64,000 bases of DNA from the NCBI RefSeq assembly GCF_026627255.1, contig NZ_JAPNLM010000001.1:434001-498000 (forward strand). Direction: 5' to 3'. Below, in pieces: positions 60,012-64,000 of this stretch. Made by a program: the position numbers and the translations under genes. The DNA is from Streptomyces antarcticus (lineage in GTDB: Bacteria; Actinomycetota; Actinomycetes; Streptomycetales; Streptomycetaceae). Numbering within the stretch: the first letter of the stretch is position 1; every line of letters begins with the position of its first letter. The notes under the pieces were generated by a model, which was given only the letters and a program-made list of their open reading frames with translations, did no database searches and was not told the origin of the DNA.

Positions 60012-60596
60012 TCAGCGCATGACGTCGTACGAGGTGACGACCTGGCCGCCGCCGAGGGCGGTACAGCCGGTCAGCTCCAGCGGACGCACCCCAAAGCCCG
60101 CCCGGGACATCGGCATGCCGGTCCCCACGGCGACCGGGTACGTCTTGACGATGTACTCGTCGATCTCGTCGGCCAGCTGCGCCGCGAGGTCGGCGCCGCC
60201 GCAGAGCCAGATGCCGAGGCCTTCGCGCGCCTTGAGCCCGCGGACCGCCGCGGCCACGTCCCCGCCGATCACCTTGACCGCGGGGTCGGGCGCCGCGGTC
60301 AGGGACCGCGAGACGACGTACTGCTCGCGCAGGTGGCCGTAGGGGCTGGTGACGCCGGCCTTCAGGCCCGGCTCGTAGGTTCGGCGGCCCATGAGGACGG
60401 TGTCGAAGCGCTTCGGGGCCAGGTCCTCGATCCCGAGCTGCCTGCGGCCCGGGGAGGAGATCGTCTCCGGGTACTCGGCCGTCAGGTGGCCGATGAACTC
60501 CGGGTCCAGGAAGGCGTAGAGGAAGTCGCCGTCGCCGTCGGGCGCACCGATGAAGCCGTCGACCGTCGTGGCGATGAAGTACGTGAGCTTGCGCAA
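60012..60596 (-). CDS. Dihydrofolate-reductase-like (RibD C-terminal) family protein
   Basis: A 194-residue RibD_C/DHFR-like reductase: LRKLTYFIATTVDGFIGAPD at the N-terminus, VLMGRRTYEPG, VIGGDVAAAVRGLKA, and IWLCGGADLAAQL. Such proteins bind NADPH; the substrate is unknown and riboflavin synthesis is not implied. TTG 60596 is preferred because family members start there and GGAAGAG precedes it; GTG 60629 would add 11 residues. Upstream (60630-60665) is an AT-rich patch with likely promoter. Confidence 0.85.
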   Translation of the reverse strand: MRKLTYFIATTVDGFIGAPDGDGDFLYAFLDPEFIGHLTAEYPETISSPGRRQLGIEDLAPKRFDTVLMGRRTYEPGLKAGVTSPYGHLREQYVVSRSLTAAPDPAVKVIGGDVAAAVRGLKAREGLGIWLCGGADLAAQLADEIDEYIVKTYPVAVGTGMPMSRAGFGVRPLELTGCTALGGGQVVTSYDVMR

Positions 60597-60747
60597 GCGG
60601 GTCTCTTCCGTCGGACAGTGCCGCCGCACCGGGGCACGCCAGGTAAACTACTTCACTTGCAGTGGTTCGCCAAGCCCTTTTGCGCCCCGCCCCGTTCGCG
60701 GCCCTCGTTCGCGGCCCCCGTTCACCCCCGCCCCTCGCCCCCGTGTC

Positions 60748-61341
60748 TCACCCCCGCGGCTTGCGCCACATCGGCCACATCAGGGGCCCGTCGGGCAGCC
60801 GGACCGCCTCGCCGGTCAGCTCCCAGCCCAGGCGTTCGTACAGGCGCATGCTGCGCTCGCTGCTCGCCTCCAGGTACGCCGGCACGCCCTCGCGGTCGCA
60901 GCGTTCCAGCACCGGGCGGATCAGCTCGCCGCCCAGCCCCTCGCCCTGGCGGCCCGGGGCGACGGCGATCATCAGCAGGTACTCGTGCTCCTCGGACGTC
61001 GGGTGCACCGCGCCCGTGAGCCGGCCCACCAGCTCGCACCGCTCGTTGTCCGGGTCGGCCACCGCCCGCATCTTCGCCGGGATCTCGTCCTCCCCCTCCG
61101 GCTCGCCCGCCGGGATCCGCAGCCACAGGGCGGCGGCGGAGCCGTCCGCCGCGTAGTCGATCCGGCCCTCGGCCAGCGCCACGTCGACGAAGACGCCGAG
61201 GAACTTCGCGTGCACCGCGGCCCGGTGCGCCGGGTCCGGGAAGACCCAGCTGCTCACCGGGTCGGTACGGAAGGCCTCATCGAGGAGGCGCGCCACCGCG
61301 TCCCGGTCCGACTGCTCCGCTTGACGTATCTCCAGTACCAC
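60748..61341 (-). CDS. GNAT family N-acetyltransferase
   Basis: A 197-residue GNAT protein: EIRQAEQSDRDAVARLLDEAF at the start, acetyl-CoA-binding LLMIAVAPGRQGEGLGGELI (V/I-x-x-x-x-Q-G-x-G-x-G/A), and YLEASSERSMRLYERLGWEL at the end. The acceptor is unknown. GTG 61341 is the start. It lies downstream of the prenyl synthase gene, separated by a strong terminator. Confidence 0.9.
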   Translation of the reverse strand: MVLEIRQAEQSDRDAVARLLDEAFRTDPVSSWVFPDPAHRAAVHAKFLGVFVDVALAEGRIDYAADGSAAALWLRIPAGEPEGEDEIPAKMRAVADPDNERCELVGRLTGAVHPTSEEHEYLLMIAVAPGRQGEGLGGELIRPVLERCDREGVPAYLEASSERSMRLYERLGWELTGEAVRLPDGPLMWPMWRKPRG

Positions 61342-61407
61342 TGGTCACACCCTTCGCCCGAGCTCAACAACCTTGGGCGATCCTAGAGTTGGCCCCCACA
61401 TGCGGAA

Positions 61408-61445
61408 AGGCCTGTTCCGGCACCATCCGGTGCCGGAACAGGCCT
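61408..61445 (-). terminator. Terminator of the encapsulin-prenyl synthase operon
   Basis: AGGCCTGTTCCGGCACC (61408-61424), ATCC loop, GGTGCCGGAACAGGCCT (61429-61445): a perfect 17-bp stem, 28 bp beyond the prenyl synthase stop. Confidence 0.88.
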
Positions 61446-61472
61446 CTCCCCCGAAGCCGCTTCCCCACGGGG

Positions 61473-62513
61473 TCAGCGCGTACGGCGCGTGACGAACTCC
61501 GCCAGCGCCAGCAGCCCGTCGGCCGCCCCCAGGTCCGGAACCGCCCGGGACAGCTGCTGCACCGCCCGGCCCATCCGGTCGGCGGCGTGCGCCTGCGCCC
61601 AGTCGCGCCCACCCGCCCGGTCGACCGCGGCGGCCGCCCTGTGCACGTCGTCCCCGGTCATGGGACCCGCGTACAGGGCGGCCAGCTCCTCCCCCGCCGC
61701 GGTGCCCGAGGTGAGGGCGGCCACGACCGGGAGGGACTTCTTGCGGGCGATGAGATCGGCCCCGGCGGGCTTGCCGGTGTGCCCCGGGTCCCCCCAGATG
61801 CCGATCAGGTCGTCGATCAGCTGGAAGGCCAGCCCGGCCTCCCGGCCGAAGGCATCCATGGCGTCGACCTCGTCCGGCCCGGCCCCCGCGTACAGCGCGC
61901 CCAGCGCGCACGCGCAGCCCAGCAGGGCGCCGGTCTTGGCCGTGGCCATGGTCAGGCACTCGTCGAGCGAGACGTGCGGCCGCTGCTCGAAGGCACAGTC
62001 CGCCTGCTGGCCGGCGCACAGTTCGATGACGCAGGACGCGAGCCGGGCCGATGCCGCCGCCGAGGCCGGGTGCGGGTCCTCGGCGAGCAGCCGCAGCGCG
62101 AGCGCCATCATCGCGTCGCCCGCGATGATGGCGTCCGGTGTCCCGAAGACGGTCCAGGCCGTGGCCCGGCCGCGGCGCCGGACGTCCTTGTCGATGACGT
62201 CGTCGTGCAGCAGTGTGAAGTTGTGCGCCAGCTCCACGGCGACCGCCGCCCGTACGGCGTCGTCCGCCTCTCCGCCCAGGCCCCGCAGGGCCTGGGCGGA
62301 GGCCAGCACCAGCGCGGGCCGGATGGCCTTGCCGGCGTTGCCCGCGGCCGGGGTGCCGTCCGCGTGCTCCCAGCCGAAGTGGTACATCGCCACGCGCCGC
62401 ATCGCGCCGGGCAGGCCCTCGATGGTCCGGCGCAGTTCCGGGTTGACCGTTTCTCTCGCCCGATCCAGGAGGACCGCGGCCTCCTGGCCCTCGCCGGTCG
62501 CGACGGCGTTCAC
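61473..62513 (-). CDS. Polyprenyl diphosphate synthase, probable encapsulin cargo
   Basis: A 346-residue trans-isoprenyl diphosphate synthase. First Asp-rich motif D104-D-x-x-D108 (LLHDDVIDKD), second D234-D in FQLIDDLIGIWGDP, RPALVLASAQ substrate region, and GADLIARKKSLPV. It condenses DMAPP/GPP/FPP with IPP; chain length cannot be judged reliably. GTG 62513 lies 5 bp after the encapsulin stop, so the two are tightly coupled. No extended disordered N-terminus is seen: only ~25 residues precede the conserved core. Family 2B encapsulin loci commonly pair with terpene cyclases or prenyl transferases, so it is probably packaged. Confidence 0.9.
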   Translation of the reverse strand: MNAVATGEGQEAAVLLDRARETVNPELRRTIEGLPGAMRRVAMYHFGWEHADGTPAAGNAGKAIRPALVLASAQALRGLGGEADDAVRAAVAVELAHNFTLLHDDVIDKDVRRRGRATAWTVFGTPDAIIAGDAMMALALRLLAEDPHPASAAASARLASCVIELCAGQQADCAFEQRPHVSLDECLTMATAKTGALLGCACALGALYAGAGPDEVDAMDAFGREAGLAFQLIDDLIGIWGDPGHTGKPAGADLIARKKSLPVVAALTSGTAAGEELAALYAGPMTGDDVHRAAAAVDRAGGRDWAQAHAADRMGRAVQQLSRAVPDLGAADGLLALAEFVTRRTR

Positions 62514-62518
62514 CGCGC

Positions 62519-63925
62519 TCAGCGCCAGCGGCCGATCTCGACGTTCTCCAGCACGCCGAGCGCGTCCGGGACGAGCACCGCGGCGGAGAAGTAGGCGGTG
62601 ACCAGGTACGAGATGATCGCCTGCTCGCTGATCCCCATGAAGCGGACCGACGTGCTCGGCTCGATCTCGTCCGGGATGCCCGGCTGGTGCAGGCCGACCA
62701 CGCCCTGCTCGTCCTCGCCCGTACGCATGCACAGGATCGAGGTGGTGCGGGCGTCGCTGATCGGGATCTTGTTGCTCGGGAACATCGGCACCCCGCGCCA
62801 GGCCGGCACCCGGTTGCCGCCGATGTCCACCGACTCCGGGTACAGGCCGCGCCGGTTGCACTCGCGGCCGAAGGCGGCGATGGCCTTGGGGTGCGCGAGG
62901 AAGAACTTGGAGCCGCGCCGCATGCTGAGCAGCTGGTCCATGTCGTCGGGGCCGGGGGCGCCGTCGTGCGGCTGGATGCGCTGGTCGTAGTCGGCGTTGT
63001 GGAGCAGGCCGAAGTCGCGGTTGTTGAGCATCTCGTGCTCCTGGCGCTCGCGCAGCGCCTCGACCGTGAGCCGCAACTGCTGCTCGGTCTGGTTCATCGG
63101 CTGGTTGTACAGGTCGGCGACGCGCGTGTGGACCCGCAGAACCGTTTGGGCGATGGAGAGCTCGTACTCGCGCGGGTGGGCGTCGTAGTCCACGAACGTG
63201 CCGGGGAGGACGGCCTCGCCCTGGTGGCCGGCCGAGAGGTCGATCGCGGCCTCGCCGTACTTGTTGGTCCGCTGCGCGGGCTGCGTCCGTACGTCGTCGA
63301 CGTGCGCGCGCAGCGAGTCGACCCGGTCGGCGAGGAGCTGAAAGTCCTGCCGGGACAGAACGAGCGCGGTGCCGGAGGTCGCGGCGCGGGCGGTGTACTC
63401 CCAGATGGCCTCCTCGTCGACGAGGGAGTCCTCGCCGAAGTAGGCGCCGTCGGCGACGGTCCGCAGGACGGCATCCTCGCCGTAGGGGCCCGGGCCGACC
63501 TGGTCGATGCGGCCGTGGGCGAGCAGGAACACCCGGTCGGAGGCGTTGCCGAAGGAGGTCAGCTCCTGGCCGGCCTCGAAGTCGATCTGCTGGCAGCGCT
63601 GGGCGAGTTCGCCCAGCACGTCGAGGTCCTCGTAGTCGCGCAGCAGCGGGAGCTCGCCGAGCTCGGCGGGAATGACCTGGACCTGGGTCCCGGTCTTGAT
63701 GAACTCGACGCGTCCGTCACCGACCGAGTAGCTCAGGCGGCGGTTGACGCGGTACGTGCCGCCCTGCACCGACACCCACGGGAGCATCTTGAGGAGCCAC
63801 CGCGAGGTGATCTCCTGCATCTGCGGCGCGGACTTGGTCGTGGTTGCCAAGTTCCGCGCGGCCGATGTCCCAAGACTGCGCTGCGGTGCCTGGGTCTCGG
63901 ATTCGGAACCTGCCTGGACCGACAT
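62519..63925 (-). CDS. Family 2B encapsulin shell protein (cyclic-nucleotide-binding-domain containing)
   Basis: A 468-residue protein. Residues 1-40 form a flexible arm ([20 protein letters not shown]). HK97-type segments flank a cyclic-nucleotide-binding domain at ~95-215 ([29 protein letters not shown] ... ARAAT resembles the phosphate-binding cassette). C-terminal HK97-fold markers include [45 protein letters not shown] and [20 protein letters not shown]. It matches EshA/SCO5249-type proteins now recognised as family 2B encapsulins. It should self-assemble into a capsid enclosing the co-encoded prenyl synthase; cNMP may gate it. ATG 63925 has AAGGGA upstream. Confidence 0.9.
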   Translation of the reverse strand: MSVQAGSESETQAPQRSLGTSAARNLATTTKSAPQMQEITSRWLLKMLPWVSVQGGTYRVNRRLSYSVGDGRVEFIKTGTQVQVIPAELGELPLLRDYEDLDVLGELAQRCQQIDFEAGQELTSFGNASDRVFLLAHGRIDQVGPGPYGEDAVLRTVADGAYFGEDSLVDEEAIWEYTARAATSGTALVLSRQDFQLLADRVDSLRAHVDDVRTQPAQRTNKYGEAAIDLSAGHQGEAVLPGTFVDYDAHPREYELSIAQTVLRVHTRVADLYNQPMNQTEQQLRLTVEALRERQEHEMLNNRDFGLLHNADYDQRIQPHDGAPGPDDMDQLLSMRRGSKFFLAHPKAIAAFGRECNRRGLYPESVDIGGNRVPAWRGVPMFPSNKIPISDARTTSILCMRTGEDEQGVVGLHQPGIPDEIEPSTSVRFMGISEQAIISYLVTAYFSAAVLVPDALGVLENVEIGRWR

Positions 63926-64000
63926 GTATTTCCCTTTCGATCACTCCATGGATCTGCGGGATGCAGCCTTCCGTACGGAACGTGGTGAGACCATTACACA

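Overview
This window is chromosomal DNA of a Streptomyces. Evidence for the genus: very high GC with strong third-position bias, GTG/TTG starts, a conservon, a nickel superoxide dismutase with its SodX protease, a snapalysin/LysR pair, a fused 2-oxoglutarate dehydrogenase (Kgd type), and rare TTA codons. From memory, gene content and order resemble the core-arm segment of S. coelicolor that holds lon, the Kgd-type sucA, a malic enzyme, sodN and a cyclic-nucleotide-binding/prenyl synthase pair. I could not check this by search.

Layout. 1-5.2 kb: edge of a small conserved protein; a diiron oxygenase (AurF type) and TetR regulator divergent from a second ferritin-like diiron protein; a hypothetical protein; and a decayed YdcF/WbqC segment. 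5.2-11.3 kb: a DUF3291 protein, a SEDS/class B PBP pair whose SEDS gene carries a TTA codon, a secreted NlpC/P60 hydrolase, and a styrene/indole-monooxygenase-like flavoprotein. 11.3-15.9 kb: a conservon (CvnA-D) that probably forms one operon with that monooxygenase. 16-27.3 kb: a PP2C-like phosphatase, MarR regulator, Lon protease with a HAIR-like operator, a PadR regulator opposite an NTF2-like protein, an SGNH hydrolase, a DUF4097 lipoprotein, a membrane glycosyltransferase, a lipoprotein and an OmpR-type two-component system. 27.5-31.5 kb: the fused 2-oxoglutarate dehydrogenase/decarboxylase.

31.6-45.7 kb is the most unusual block, with seven genes all on the minus strand. In transcription order they are trypsin-like protease with a C-terminal VMAP-type region, MoxR-type AAA+ ATPase, and a degenerate vWA SAV_2336-type protein; then about 650 bp of repetitive DNA; then an FxSxx-COOH precursor peptide, its radical SAM/SPASM maturase, an HExxH putative peptide hydroxylase, and a TIR/NB-ARC/TPR protein. 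It looks like an ATP-dependent protease-coupled conflict (ternary VMAP-type) system joined to a triceptide RiPP cassette.

45.8-53 kb: DUF6104 protein, sodN and sodX, a CGNR zinc-finger regulator, a methyltransferase, a glutamate-type ABC importer and malic enzyme. 53-61.4 kb: a quinone-oxidoreductase-like protein, a small HTH/Clp-N pair, a DUF4097/PadR operon, a hypothetical protein, a LysR regulator (with a TTA codon) divergent from snapalysin, a RibD-like reductase and a GNAT acetyltransferase. 61.4-64 kb: a polyprenyl diphosphate synthase translationally close-coupled to a family 2B (cyclic-nucleotide-binding-domain) encapsulin shell gene, a probable terpene-precursor nanocompartment.

I see no rRNA, tRNA, CRISPR array or insertion sequence. 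Functions come from motif and family recognition by eye; start codons chosen by ribosome-binding site, operon overlap and family alignment are noted.
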